A DNA stretch of 42,628 nt. It comes from Acidobacteriota bacterium (lineage in GTDB: Bacteria; Acidobacteriota; Terriglobia; Terriglobales; Acidobacteriaceae). The position numbers and the translations under genes were made by a program. The notes under the pieces were generated by a model. That model was not told the origin of the DNA. It did not search any database and saw only the letters and a program-made list of their open reading frames with translations. The stretch covers positions 1 to 42,628 of the forward strand of contig JAKBHH010000024.1 of NCBI GenBank assembly GCA_021836865.1. Direction: 5' to 3'. Positions 31,210-38,792 of this stretch are shown here, one piece after another; position 1 is the stretch's first letter, and each line of letters begins with the position of its first letter.

Positions 31210-31225
31210 TATCATTATAACCATG
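31210..31225 (+). promoter_or_regulatory. candidate leaderless promoter of mqnE
   Basis: TATCAT (31210-31215) ends exactly 7 bases before the ATG at 31223. No SD. The element lies in the 33-base gap after the propeller gene, whose end would contain any -35. Confidence 0.45.
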
Positions 31226-32374
31226 CAGGCTGAAACCGCAGACCCCCGCCAAACCTCCGCCTTTCGCAGTTATGATCCCAGACTGGAGCCCATCGCCGCC
31301 AAGGTACTGGCCGGCGAACGGCTCGACTTTCAGGATGGGTTGGCACTCTACGGCTCATCCGATGTGCTGGCCGTGGGCTGGCTGGCCAACTTTGTCCGCG
31401 AGCGGATGCATGGCGACACGACCTACTTCAACGTCAATCGCCACATCAATCCTACCAACGTGTGCGTGGCAGCATGCAAGCTATGCGCGTTTGGCCGCAA
31501 GAAGGGTGATCCGGCGGGCTACACGATGGCGCTGGAAGAGGCTTGGGAGACGGCGGCATCAGGCTATTCCGAGGCTGTGACGGAGTTCCACATTGTCGGC
31601 GGCTTGCACCCGGACCTTCCGCTCGAATACTTTCTTGACCTGGTGCGCGGCCTCAAAGAACGCTTTCCCAAGGTGCATGTCAAAGCCTTCACGATGGTTG
31701 AAGTGGCCTTTCTTGCGCGGCGTGCCAAGCTGACCATTGAGCAGACGCTGCTGAAACTGCTCGAGGCAGGTGTGGACTCGATGCCCGGCGGCGGAGCGGA
31801 GATTTTTGCCGCGCGTGTGCGCTCCATCATCTGCGACCATAAGATTGACGGCGGCGAGTGGCTGGACACGGCGCGGCTGGCGCACAAGATGGGCTTCAGG
31901 TCCAATGCGACCATGCTCTACGGCCACATTGAAAACGATGAGGACCGCGTAGACCACCTCCTGAAGCTGCGCGAGGTACAGGATGAGACGGGTGGTTTCC
32001 AGACCTTTATTCCGCTGGCCTTTCACCCGGAGAACACGCCACTCGATCACCTGCCTGTGACCACGGGCCTGACCGACATTCGCCAGGTGGCGGTGAGCCG
32101 GCTGCTGCTCGACAACTTTCCGCACATCAAAGCCTACTGGCAGATGCTGACACCGAAGATTGCGCAGATCGCGCTGCGCTTTGGCGCGGACGACCTGGAC
32201 GGCACGGTCATCGAGGAGAAGATCTACCACGATGCAGGCGCAACCACGCCGCAGGGGATGACGCGCAAGGAACTCTGCCGACTGATCCGAGAAGCCGGTC
32301 GCGTGCCGGTTGAGCGCGACACGCTGTACCATGCGGTGACGCGGACCGAGACCAGCTTTACGGTAGCCGTCTGA
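31223..32374 (+). CDS. mqnE: aminodeoxyfutalosine synthase
   Basis: Radical-SAM enzyme of the futalosine route to menaquinone; it adds the adenosyl radical to 3-(1-carboxyvinyloxy)benzoate to give aminodeoxyfutalosine. 383 residues. The [4Fe-4S] cluster motif is C81-x3-C85-x2-C88 (CVAACKLCAF). EFHIVGGLHPDLP and SMPGGGAEIFAARVR distinguish MqnE from the related MqnC. HIENDEDRVDHLL and FIPLAFHPENT are also conserved. Other mqn genes are not adjacent. The presence of this route implies menaquinone as the respiratory quinone. A small membrane protein gene follows after 36 bases and is probably co-transcribed. Confidence 0.95.
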   Translation: MQAETADPRQTSAFRSYDPRLEPIAAKVLAGERLDFQDGLALYGSSDVLAVGWLANFVRERMHGDTTYFNVNRHINPTNVCVAACKLCAFGRKKGDPAGYTMALEEAWETAASGYSEAVTEFHIVGGLHPDLPLEYFLDLVRGLKERFPKVHVKAFTMVEVAFLARRAKLTIEQTLLKLLEAGVDSMPGGGAEIFAARVRSIICDHKIDGGEWLDTARLAHKMGFRSNATMLYGHIENDEDRVDHLLKLREVQDETGGFQTFIPLAFHPENTPLDHLPVTTGLTDIRQVAVSRLLLDNFPHIKAYWQMLTPKIAQIALRFGADDLDGTVIEEKIYHDAGATTPQGMTRKELCRLIREAGRVPVERDTLYHAVTRTETSFTVAV

Positions 32375-32410
32375 GCGCGTATAGGGAAGCGCAGAGAAAG
32401 GACGAGCGCG

Positions 32411-32623
32411 ATGGGCAATTTTGTTCCGGCGGTGTTTCTCGGACTCGGTATCGGATTCTTTTGGGGAACCGGTTGTTCGCTGGCGATCCTCTATTCCATC
32501 TATCTCGGCGGCTATCGCAAGGCAGTGCAGGATTCTCTCGCCGAGGAGAAACCGCAGCGCTTCAGAAAGGCGCTGGAAAAGATACGGACCCGTCAAGCCA
32601 AGGCCGCCTCTTCTGCTATCTAG
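32411..32623 (+). CDS. small single-helix membrane protein
   Basis: 70 residues. A glycine-rich membrane helix (about 5-33, PAVFLGLGIGFFWGTGCSLAILYSIYLGG) is followed by a basic amphipathic tail (KALEKIRTRQAKAASSAI). An AAAGGA SD-like site lies about 10 bases before the ATG. Its position 36 bases behind mqnE suggests one operon, but no family was recognised and no role in quinone synthesis is implied. Confidence 0.65.
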   Translation: MGNFVPAVFLGLGIGFFWGTGCSLAILYSIYLGGYRKAVQDSLAEEKPQRFRKALEKIRTRQAKAASSAI

Positions 32624-32691
32624 CGTTGTCCGCAAGAAATGGTGCCCTTTCAAAACGGATCCATGTTCGGCTGGGATGCGGACACCGCTAG
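32620..32691. terminator. long inverted repeat between convergent genes
   Basis: A 15-base arm (32620-32634, CTAGCGTTGTCCGCA) pairs with 32677-32691 (one mismatch) across 42 bases. It begins at the stop of the small membrane gene and ends 4 bases before the stop of the amidohydrolase gene. It could act as a bidirectional terminator, although no T run is present. Confidence 0.45.
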
Positions 32692-32694
32692 CGT

Positions 32695-33981
32695 CTACTG
32701 CCGCAACACCGTGCCGTTCTTCATCACAAAGCTCACATGCTCCACCACGCTGATGTCGTCCAGCGGATTGCCTGGCACGGCGATCACATCCGCGAAGTAG
32801 CCGGGCTTCAGTTCGCCAATCTGGCCGGCCCAGCCCAGCAGCTTCGCTCCGTTGATCATGTCGGCCTGCAGTACCGCCAGCGGTTTCATGCCGTAGCGCA
32901 CCATCAATGTCATCTCGCGCGCCTGGGTGCCGTGCGGAAATGGCCCTACATCCGAGCCCACGGCAAACTGAATTCCCGCGGCCAGCTGCTTTTTGAATTG
33001 CGCGATCTTGTAGTCCAGCATTGCAGCCTCGCTCGCCGCCTGGTCCTGCGATTCGCGATGATGCGCGAAGTAGTCGAAGATTGTGAAGGTGGGTACGGCG
33101 AAGATGCCTTTCTCGCGCATGAGGCGCATAGTCTCATCGCTCAGTTGCGTGGCATGGTCAATGGAGGCGACGCCCGCCTGCGCCGCAAAGAGCGTCCCCG
33201 GCTCGCCCATCGCGTGCACGCCGACCGTCGTGCCCAGGCGGCGCGCTTCGTCGACGGCCGCAGTGAGCTGCGCGGCTGTGTATTGATAGGGCGTATGCAG
33301 CGCGCCGTCGATCATACGGTCTGGTCCGGTCTCGTACATCTTTACAAAATCTGAGCCCTGCTTGTGCTGCTCGCGAATCACCTCCACAATCTCCGTGGCG
33401 TCATTCGCGCGGTCCGCATTGGAGAGCACGTGCTGTGCCGGATTGAAGCCGCTCGCGTCCTCGTGTCCGCCAAGAATGTCAATCGCGTTGCCGCTGATGC
33501 GCATGCGTGGTCCGGGAATGATGCCCTCGTTGATCGCGTTCCGCACCGAGGTGTCAGCAGAGCTTGCGCCTTCTGTACCCATATCGCGCTCCGCCGTGAA
33601 CCCTGCCATGACGTCCGCCTTCGCCGCCTGCTCTGCCAGAATCGTGCGCCACGGCACAGACTCTTCCACCGTCTGCAGGTCCTCAGCGCCCGGATGCAGA
33701 AATAGATGTACGTGAGCGTCAATGAGGCCGGGCAGCAGTGTTGTGTCGCCCAGGTCGAGGACTTTTGCTCCGGCGGGATGCTCGACCGATGTGCCGACTG
33801 CGCGGATGAGTTCGCCCTCGATGAGGACCTCGCCGGGCGCAAGCACCATGCCTGTATCTACCTGGAGCAGGCGGGCGGCGTGGAGCACAATGGGAGGCGC
33901 GGCGGGCTGCTGCGCGGTGGCGGCAAGAGAAGCAGTTGCAAAAACGGGAAGGACGAACAATGAGTGAAGAAGTTTCGGCAT
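32695..33981 (-). CDS. exported amidohydrolase family protein
   Basis: 428 residues of the metal-dependent amidohydrolase superfamily (imidazolonepropionase / prolidase-like branch). A signal peptide (about 1-24, SLFVLPVFATASLAATAQ) directs export. The small N-terminal beta domain (GEVLIEGELIRAVG) leads to the HxH metal site (DAHVH, His90 and His92). VKMYETG holds a candidate bridging lysine; further ligands are GVHAMGEPG, SIDHATQLS and the catalytic Asp in AVGSDVGPF. The C-terminal LGWAGQIGELKPGYFADVIAV closes the barrel-sandwich. Exported members often cleave dipeptides or cyclic amides, but the substrate cannot be read from sequence. Confidence 0.92.
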   Translation of the reverse strand: MPKLLHSLFVLPVFATASLAATAQQPAAPPIVLHAARLLQVDTGMVLAPGEVLIEGELIRAVGTSVEHPAGAKVLDLGDTTLLPGLIDAHVHLFLHPGAEDLQTVEESVPWRTILAEQAAKADVMAGFTAERDMGTEGASSADTSVRNAINEGIIPGPRMRISGNAIDILGGHEDASGFNPAQHVLSNADRANDATEIVEVIREQHKQGSDFVKMYETGPDRMIDGALHTPYQYTAAQLTAAVDEARRLGTTVGVHAMGEPGTLFAAQAGVASIDHATQLSDETMRLMREKGIFAVPTFTIFDYFAHHRESQDQAASEAAMLDYKIAQFKKQLAAGIQFAVGSDVGPFPHGTQAREMTLMVRYGMKPLAVLQADMINGAKLLGWAGQIGELKPGYFADVIAVPGNPLDDISVVEHVSFVMKNGTVLRQ

Positions 33982-33994
33982 GGCATCGACTATG
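33982..33994 (-). promoter_or_regulatory. candidate near-leaderless promoter of the amidohydrolase
   Basis: CATAGT on the minus strand (33989-33994), 7 bases before the ATG at 33981, without an SD. It is a weaker match than those before ddl, nuoB and gatB. Confidence 0.3.
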
Positions 33995-34096
33995 CCGCAT
34001 CGGGCCCGTCTTGTCGAGTGTGATCTGACGCGCGGATGCGTGATCGGGAGACTGCGCTACGGGGTCGGCGCTGTTCCGTGGATGCGAGACAGGTGG

Positions 34097-34102
34097 TAGA
34101 AT
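34097..34102 (+). promoter_or_regulatory. candidate -10 element of the ROK gene
   Basis: TAGAAT, 37 bases before the ATG at 34140. The predicted leader contains GGAGAG, so this gene would have an ordinary leadered mRNA. The -35 region is weak. Confidence 0.35.
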
Positions 34103-34139
34103 CCCGGCGAGACCCGCCGGAGAGACTGGCACCCGGCAG

Positions 34140-35135
34140 ATGGCGATTATGTACATGGGAAGCACGCAACCCGGCCGGCGCACCATTCTTGGCTTTGACA
34201 TTGGCGGTACCAAGACAGCCTGCGTGGAAGGCATGCTGGACGGCCGCATCCTGCAGCGGACGGAGATGGAGACGCGCGCGGCGATGCCCTTTGTCGCGAC
34301 CTTTCCGGAGATTGTGGGGCGAGCGAAAGCGGTGATGGAGGAGGCGGCCCGCAGCGGGCGGTGTGTGGGCGCGATGAGCGTTTCAATTGGCGGCCCGCTG
34401 AGGATCGACGAGGGATTTCTGCTTAACCCGCCGCACCTGCCCGGCTGGCATCAGGTGCCGTTGAAGGCGCACCTGATGGATGCCTTTCCAGGCTTGCCGG
34501 TCGCGGTGGAACATGACGGCAACGCAGGCGCGCTGGCGGAGTTTCACTTCGGCGTGGGGGCGAAGCGGCAGGGACTGAAGCACCTGGTCTTTCTGACCTT
34601 TGGAACCGGGATCGGCGCAGGGTTCATCGTGAATGGGCAGATTTTACGCGGCGCCAGCGACACGGCCGGTGAAGTGGGCCACTGGCGGCTCGCAGAGGAC
34701 GGCCCGCCGGGTTTTGGCAAGCGCGGCTCGTGGGAGTCGTTTGCTTCGGGCGCCGGCCTCGTCGAACTTGCTGCGCAGATGTATCCTGCGCGCTGGAGCG
34801 CGGCAACACCGATTCGGGCGGTGGTGGAAGCGATGCTTCGCGATGATCCCGATGCACTTGAAGTAGCTAAAGTCGCCGGCCACTGGATGGGCCGCGGCCT
34901 GGCGTTGCTGATCGATGCCCTGAATCCGCAGGTGATTGTATTTGGCTCGCTGGGCGTGGCGCTGGGGGAACGCATCCTGGGCCCGGCGCGCGAGGTGATT
35001 GCGGAAGAGGCGCTGCCGCAGGCCGCGGCTGCGTGCGACCTTACAGCATCTGTGCTGGGTGAGCGCATTGGAGACGTGGCTGCGCTGATGGCCGCGCTGA
35101 GCGACTCCGGGCTGCGACGGTGGCTTGAGGAATAA
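34140..35135 (+). CDS. ROK family sugar kinase lacking the zinc cysteines
   Basis: 331 residues. The N-terminal phosphate loop is LGFDIGGTKT (18-26), the catalytic Asp126 lies in VEHDGNAGA, and FGTGIGAGFIVNG completes the ATP site. The sugar-binding Glu178 and His181 (GEVGHW) are retained. The ROK zinc motif CxCGxxGCxE is replaced by P190-G-F-G-K-R-G-S197-W-E, so all three cysteines are lost while the Gly and Glu framework stays. No N-terminal helix-turn-helix is present, so this is a kinase and not a repressor. The sugar is unknown. Possible starts at 34140, 34149 and 34155; none has a well-placed SD. Convergent with gcdH, 21 bases apart. Confidence 0.9.
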   Translation: MAIMYMGSTQPGRRTILGFDIGGTKTACVEGMLDGRILQRTEMETRAAMPFVATFPEIVGRAKAVMEEAARSGRCVGAMSVSIGGPLRIDEGFLLNPPHLPGWHQVPLKAHLMDAFPGLPVAVEHDGNAGALAEFHFGVGAKRQGLKHLVFLTFGTGIGAGFIVNGQILRGASDTAGEVGHWRLAEDGPPGFGKRGSWESFASGAGLVELAAQMYPARWSAATPIRAVVEAMLRDDPDALEVAKVAGHWMGRGLALLIDALNPQVIVFGSLGVALGERILGPAREVIAEEALPQAAAACDLTASVLGERIGDVAALMAALSDSGLRRWLEE

Positions 35136-35156
35136 GCACCGCAGTGATGTGCGGCT

Positions 35157-36335
35157 TCAATACGCGGCAATGCCGGTAAGATGCTGCCCCAGCACGAGCG
35201 CATGAATGTCATGCGTGCCCTCGTAGGTCTTCACCGATTCCAGATTCATCATGTGGCGCATGATGGGGTAATCCTCGGTGATGCCATTGGCTCCAAGGAT
35301 GTCTCGTGCCATGCGCGCGCATTCCAGAGCCATCCACACGTTGTTGCGCTTGGCCATGGAGATGTGTTGATGACCGACGGTTCCCGCGTCTTTCAGACGG
35401 CCCACCTGCAGCGAGAGCAACTGCGCCTTGGAGATTTCACTGGCCATCCAGACGAGCTTCTCTTGGATCAGCTGATGGCTGGCGATGGGCTGATTGTGGA
35501 ACTGTTTTCTGGTCTGGGCATATTGCAGAGCGGTGTCGTAGCAGGCGATGGCCGCGCCAATGGCTCCCCAACTGATGCCGTAGCGCGCCTGGTTGAGACA
35601 CATGAGGGGGCTCTTGAGACCGCCGGTGCCGGCCAGCAGATTGGCGGCGGGAATGTGTACGTCCTGCAGGGAGAGCCCGCTGGTGACCGAGGCGCGCAGG
35701 CTCCACTTGCCGTGGACTTCGTCAGCGCGAAAGCCGGGGCGGTCTGTCTCAACGAGGAAGCCGCGCACGCGGTTGTCTTCGTTCTCGACCTTGGCCCAGA
35801 CGACGGCAATGTCTGCGACGTTGCCGGAGGTGATCCACATTTTTTCGCCGTTAAGGATATACTCATCGCCGGCCTTTCGAGCAGTAGTGGTCATGCCGCC
35901 GGGGTTCGAGCCAAAGCCGGGCTCGGTGAGGCCAAAGCAGCCGATCTTCTTGCCCGCCGCGAGGCCAGGCAGCCACCTCTGCTTCTGCTCCTCAGAGCCG
36001 AAGGTGTAAATGGGATACATGACCAACGCGGACTGCACGCTGGCAAAGCTGCGCAGACCGGAGTCGCCTCGCTCCAGTTCCTGCATCACCAGCCCGTACT
36101 CGACGTTGGACATGCCCGCGCATCCGTAGCCTTCAAGGTTCGCGCCGAAGAAGCCGAGCTCGCCCATCATGGGCACCAGTTCACGCGGGAAGCGGCCGGT
36201 GCGGAAGCACTCTTCTATGATGGGAATCAGGTTGTCTTCGACAAAGTCGCGTGCTGTGCGCCGGACAAGGATTTCGTCTTCAGTAAAAGTCGCGTCAAGG
36301 TTCAGAAAATCGAAGCCCTGGAATTTAAATGCCAT
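35157..36335 (-). CDS. gcdH: glutaryl-CoA dehydrogenase (acyl-CoA dehydrogenase family)
   Basis: FAD enzyme that oxidises and decarboxylates glutaryl-CoA to crotonyl-CoA in lysine and aromatic breakdown. The start at ATG 36335 is set by AAAGGTG 7 bases upstream; 392 residues, matching the family. The subfamily-specific blocks GYGCAGMSNVEYGL, RSFASVQSALVM and the C-terminal TYEGTHDIHALVLG with catalytic Glu372 are those of glutaryl-CoA dehydrogenase. The usual TEP..GSDP reads TEPGFGSNPGGM here, an Asp-to-Asn change near the FAD/substrate loop. No partner ETF or lysine genes are adjacent. The substrate assignment rests on similarity in these blocks and could be another short dicarboxyl-CoA. Confidence 0.88.
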   Translation of the reverse strand: MAFKFQGFDFLNLDATFTEDEILVRRTARDFVEDNLIPIIEECFRTGRFPRELVPMMGELGFFGANLEGYGCAGMSNVEYGLVMQELERGDSGLRSFASVQSALVMYPIYTFGSEEQKQRWLPGLAAGKKIGCFGLTEPGFGSNPGGMTTTARKAGDEYILNGEKMWITSGNVADIAVVWAKVENEDNRVRGFLVETDRPGFRADEVHGKWSLRASVTSGLSLQDVHIPAANLLAGTGGLKSPLMCLNQARYGISWGAIGAAIACYDTALQYAQTRKQFHNQPIASHQLIQEKLVWMASEISKAQLLSLQVGRLKDAGTVGHQHISMAKRNNVWMALECARMARDILGANGITEDYPIMRHMMNLESVKTYEGTHDIHALVLGQHLTGIAAY

Positions 36336-36505
36336 GATTGCACCTTTCTTCTCTGCGAAACCCGAAACTAGCAAGGCTAGCAGATTGGCCGCAGGCCCAG
36401 CCAGCCTGCACCTCAACGGGTGCTGGTCCAAGTGTTTTCCACAGGACCCAAAATGACACCGTTTCGCCATTGCATTAAAAAGTTATGTTGGCATACCGTT
36501 GACTT

Positions 36506-36952
36506 ATGCCAAAGCGCTCAAGCAACCTCGATGTTTCGCAAAATGCTCTAAAGGTTATGGAGTCTGCCATCGGCGGCTCACTCTCTCTTTCTTCGCAGGC
36601 TCAGAGGAGAAAGATCATGGCAGAAATGGGTAGTATTGGCGGGAAGATCGGCGGAAAGAAACGCGCCGAAAAGATGACACCAGAAGATCGTAAACGGTCG
36701 GCATCACTAGCCGCACGAGCGAGATGGAATAAGGAACCGATGGAAGAAACACAGGAAACACGACGCCAGCGGGCTGCACAAGAAATAGCAGCCATTCTCG
36801 AAAAGGCAATGGACGACATGGGGCTCACAGAGGCGCAGAAAGACGCGAAGGTTGCGGAGATGACGGCAATCGTTAAAGAAGCAATTGAATCTAAGAACGA
36901 CCTTCGCGCCACGCAGCGAGAGCGGCTTCATATTGCGGCGAGCCACGCTTAA
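36506..36952 (+). CDS. small basic accessory protein (GGKxGGxxRA motif)
   Basis: 148 residues, not assigned to a named family. The central motif MGSIGGKIGGKKRAEKMTPE, followed by DRKRSASLAARARW, is a recurring sequence in small accessory proteins of acidobacteria and other soil bacteria. It is rich in Lys, Arg and Gly and may bind nucleic acid. The C-terminal half is a charged helix (QEIAAILEKAMDDMGLTEAQKDAKVAEM). Its last 62 bases overlap the end of the opposite-strand gene at 36891. Base use is less GC-rich than in core genes. TACCGT lies 6 bases before the ATG and there is no SD, so this may also be leaderless. Confidence 0.7.
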   Translation: MPKRSSNLDVSQNALKVMESAIGGSLSLSSQAQRRKIMAEMGSIGGKIGGKKRAEKMTPEDRKRSASLAARARWNKEPMEETQETRRQRAAQEIAAILEKAMDDMGLTEAQKDAKVAEMTAIVKEAIESKNDLRATQRERLHIAASHA

Positions 36953-37103
36953 CGTTGAACTTTTCTTCCAGAAGAAATGCGAACGTCTCTTCGTAATCTG
37001 CCGTGAGCAATTCCGTTGCGTTCTTTTCCATTTCTTTGGCGCGCTGCCTGGCAGCGGCTTTGGGGGTTCGCGGTTTGGCCTCATCAAATGGTGATTTTGC
37101 CAT
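36891..37103 (-). CDS. small charged protein of unknown function
   Basis: 70 residues with a basic N-terminus (KPRTPKAAARQRAKEMEK) and an acidic-aromatic middle (ATELLTADYEETFAFLLEEKF). No family was recognised. It starts 3 bases after the stop of the winged-helix gene upstream, which argues for a real two-gene operon. Its 3' end overlaps the convergent 148-residue gene by 62 bases. Confidence 0.55.
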   Translation of the reverse strand: MAKSPFDEAKPRTPKAAARQRAKEMEKNATELLTADYEETFAFLLEEKFNVKRGSPQYEAALAAWREGRS

Positions 37104-37106
37104 AAA

Positions 37107-37496
37107 TTATCTACTCTCCCACTCCCGAAGTGCCCACCGCTTGCCCTCAACTTGATGTACGAGTTCGCTGCTGTCGAGAGCGTTGTACACGCCCCGGTAC
37201 ATATCGCTCGACTGCGCTCCGCCAGCTTCAAGGGCATTGGCAATCTCTCGCGTCTTTTGAGGAGTCCCAGCGGATTTCAGGTACAGGACACTAGCTTCGG
37301 CAAGCGTCTTCCCTCGGTAGACGTTTGTAACAACCGCAGGCGCAACCGACACCGCTTCTGTTTCGGGCAAGGATAGCTGTTCTCCGAAAACTTCCCGCAG
37401 CGACTTGATTGTTGCCTGAATTTTGTCGGCCTTGGCTCGGAACTCCCTTTCCTTCAAATGCAAGTCCTTGAGTACTTTATACATTCCCTCGTCCAT
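37107..37496 (-). CDS. coiled-coil / winged-helix accessory protein
   Basis: 129 residues. An N-terminal coiled coil (about 5-40, LHLKEREFRAKADKIQATIK) is followed by a Pro/Val-rich linker and a C-terminal domain (about 60-127) with a winged-helix pattern resembling HARE-HTH domains: GKTLAEASVLYLKSAGTPQK, then REIANALEAGG, RGVYNALDSSE and a wing ending GKRWALREW. It is probably a DNA-binding or DNA-associated protein; the target is unknown. AAGGAG lies 8 bases before the ATG, a good SD. First gene of a pair with the 70-residue protein. Confidence 0.7.
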   Translation of the reverse strand: MDEGMYKVLKDLHLKEREFRAKADKIQATIKSLREVFGEQLSLPETEAVSVAPAVVTNVYRGKTLAEASVLYLKSAGTPQKTREIANALEAGGAQSSDMYRGVYNALDSSELVHQVEGKRWALREWESR

Positions 37497-37549
37497 TCAT
37501 TGACTCCTTCTTTTGGTTATGGTCCAATTAAACAAGCGGGTTACATAGG

Positions 37550-37570
37550 GGGCGGGTCTCCCCGCCCTTT
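37550..37570 (+). terminator. GC-rich hairpin with T tail
   Basis: GGGCGGG (37550-37556) and CCCGCCC (37561-37567) with a TCTC loop, followed by TTT. It would stop plus-strand transcription heading toward the transposase, shielding it from outside promoters. Confidence 0.55.
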
Positions 37571-37806
37571 CACCCGACTAGGGTGTGGATGCTATCAAAA
37601 ACACCACTCCTTCCGTAAACGAGTTGAGCGGCGTCAGACTGTGAGAGGAATGAGCGTCGCTTAACTTCCCTTCATTATACATGAATCTTCCCCGCCTGCC
37701 AGAAAAACCTCCTGAAAGTTATCAGTGCACCATTTATGGTGCAAAATGACAAAAGTTACTGTACGTTACAGTTGCATGTTTCTTCTAAGGGATTAAAGTT
37801 ATTTTC

Positions 37807-37836
37807 TGGACAAATGCGTGAGCGCTTACGCATAAT
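37807..37836 (+). promoter_or_regulatory. transposase promoter with LacI-like operator in the spacer
   Basis: -35 TGGACA (37807-37812), an 18-base spacer, and -10 CATAAT (37831-37836), 6 bases before the ATG. The spacer is filled by the palindrome ATGCGTGAGCGCTTACGCAT (37814-37833, one mismatched pair), whose AGCGCT core is that of many LacI/GalR-family operators. A protein bound there would block RNA polymerase. Confidence 0.5.
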
Positions 37837-37842
37837 TGGTTC

Positions 37843-38697
37843 ATGAAACTGACAACCGCTCAACCTTCTCAGGTTGTGATGGCGCTCATAGAGGGAAACA
37901 GCATTCGATCAACTTGCCGTATGACGGGCGTTGCGAAGGGGACCGTGCTGACGCTTCTGGCCGATCTTGGAGAGGTGTGTGCCGCCTACCATGATGAGCA
38001 TGTGCGGTGGCTCACGACAAAGCGTATTTCTGCCGACGAAATTTGGTCGTTCTGTGGATGCAAAATGAAGAACGCCAGCGACGAGCAGGCCGCCCAAGGT
38101 TGGGGTGACGTTTGGACATGGACTGCGCTAGACGACGATTCAAAGCTGATGGTTTCTTACCTCGTTGGTCAACGCGGAGCGTGGTGGGCAAATGAATTTC
38201 TAAAGGATGTGGCATCGCGTGTATCAAACCGCATTCAACTTACGACGGACGGTCATCACGTTTATGTGAACGCCGTCGAGAACGCGTTCGGTGCGGAAGT
38301 TGATTACGCGATGCTGATAAAACTGTACGGCAATCCTGCACAGCCCGACACGCGCTACAGCCCCGGTGAGTGCATCGGGATTGAAACTAGAGTGGTAATG
38401 GGAGACCCTAATCCGAAGCATATTTCGACCAGCTACGTTGAACGGGCCAACCTCAGTATCAGGACTCATCTGCGGCGGTTTACGCGTCTGAGCTTAGGTC
38501 ATTCAAAGAAGCTAGCAAACCATGCGCATATGTTCGCAATCTACGTTATGTTCTACAACTACTGTCGTCGGCATCAGACGTTGCGAGTAAGCCCTGCAAT
38601 AGAAGCTGGCTTGAGCCATCACCTATGGAGCATCGAAGAATTGGTTTCTCTTCGCGATAAGCGTTCCATGCTTCATGGCTTGCTCAAGTCCGCATGA
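37843..38697 (+). CDS. IS1-like DDE transposase
   Basis: 284 residues. An N-terminal helix-turn-helix (MALIEGNSIRSTCRMTGVAKG) precedes a DDE catalytic core: Asp65 (ADEIWSF), Asp136 (TTDGHHVY) and Glu200 (SYVERANLSIRTH), followed by FTRLSLGHSKKLANHAH and FYNYCRRHQTLR. DEIWSF and the ERANL region are those of the IS1-type single-frame transposases. The frame is intact with no frameshift. I could not find matching terminal inverted repeats or a target duplication on the two sides, so the element may be degenerate or use short ends. It lies among AT-richer accessory genes. Confidence 0.85.
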   Translation: MKLTTAQPSQVVMALIEGNSIRSTCRMTGVAKGTVLTLLADLGEVCAAYHDEHVRWLTTKRISADEIWSFCGCKMKNASDEQAAQGWGDVWTWTALDDDSKLMVSYLVGQRGAWWANEFLKDVASRVSNRIQLTTDGHHVYVNAVENAFGAEVDYAMLIKLYGNPAQPDTRYSPGECIGIETRVVMGDPNPKHISTSYVERANLSIRTHLRRFTRLSLGHSKKLANHAHMFAIYVMFYNYCRRHQTLRVSPAIEAGLSHHLWSIEELVSLRDKRSMLHGLLKSA

Positions 38698-38792
38698 GGG
38701 TCTGTGGAAATCATCTGACCCAGCACCCCTCAACGCGAGGAATCACAGGTCTTGACCGGTGAGGTTGTGCGCCGTGCATTTCACAACGAGCC

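Larger units (their letters stand above)
37497..37842. other. AT-rich non-coding region upstream of the transposase, with three palindromes
   Basis: 346 bases without a convincing gene. It contains a GC hairpin (37550-37567), two perfect palindromes (37726-37743, TGCACCAT-TT-ATGGTGCA; 37758-37772, ACTGTA-CGT-TACAGT) and the promoter-operator just before the transposase. A 68-codon frame spanning 37458-37664 looks accidental. Confidence 0.6.

Noticed and set aside
37458-37664. A 68-codon plus-strand frame in the gap before the transposase
   Set aside because: It overlaps the start of the winged-helix gene, runs through the terminator-like hairpin, and has no SD or recognisable composition.
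37700-38790. Terminal inverted repeats and target duplication for the IS1-like element
   Set aside because: I compared both flanks by eye and found no matching ends. The palindromes upstream have no partner downstream.
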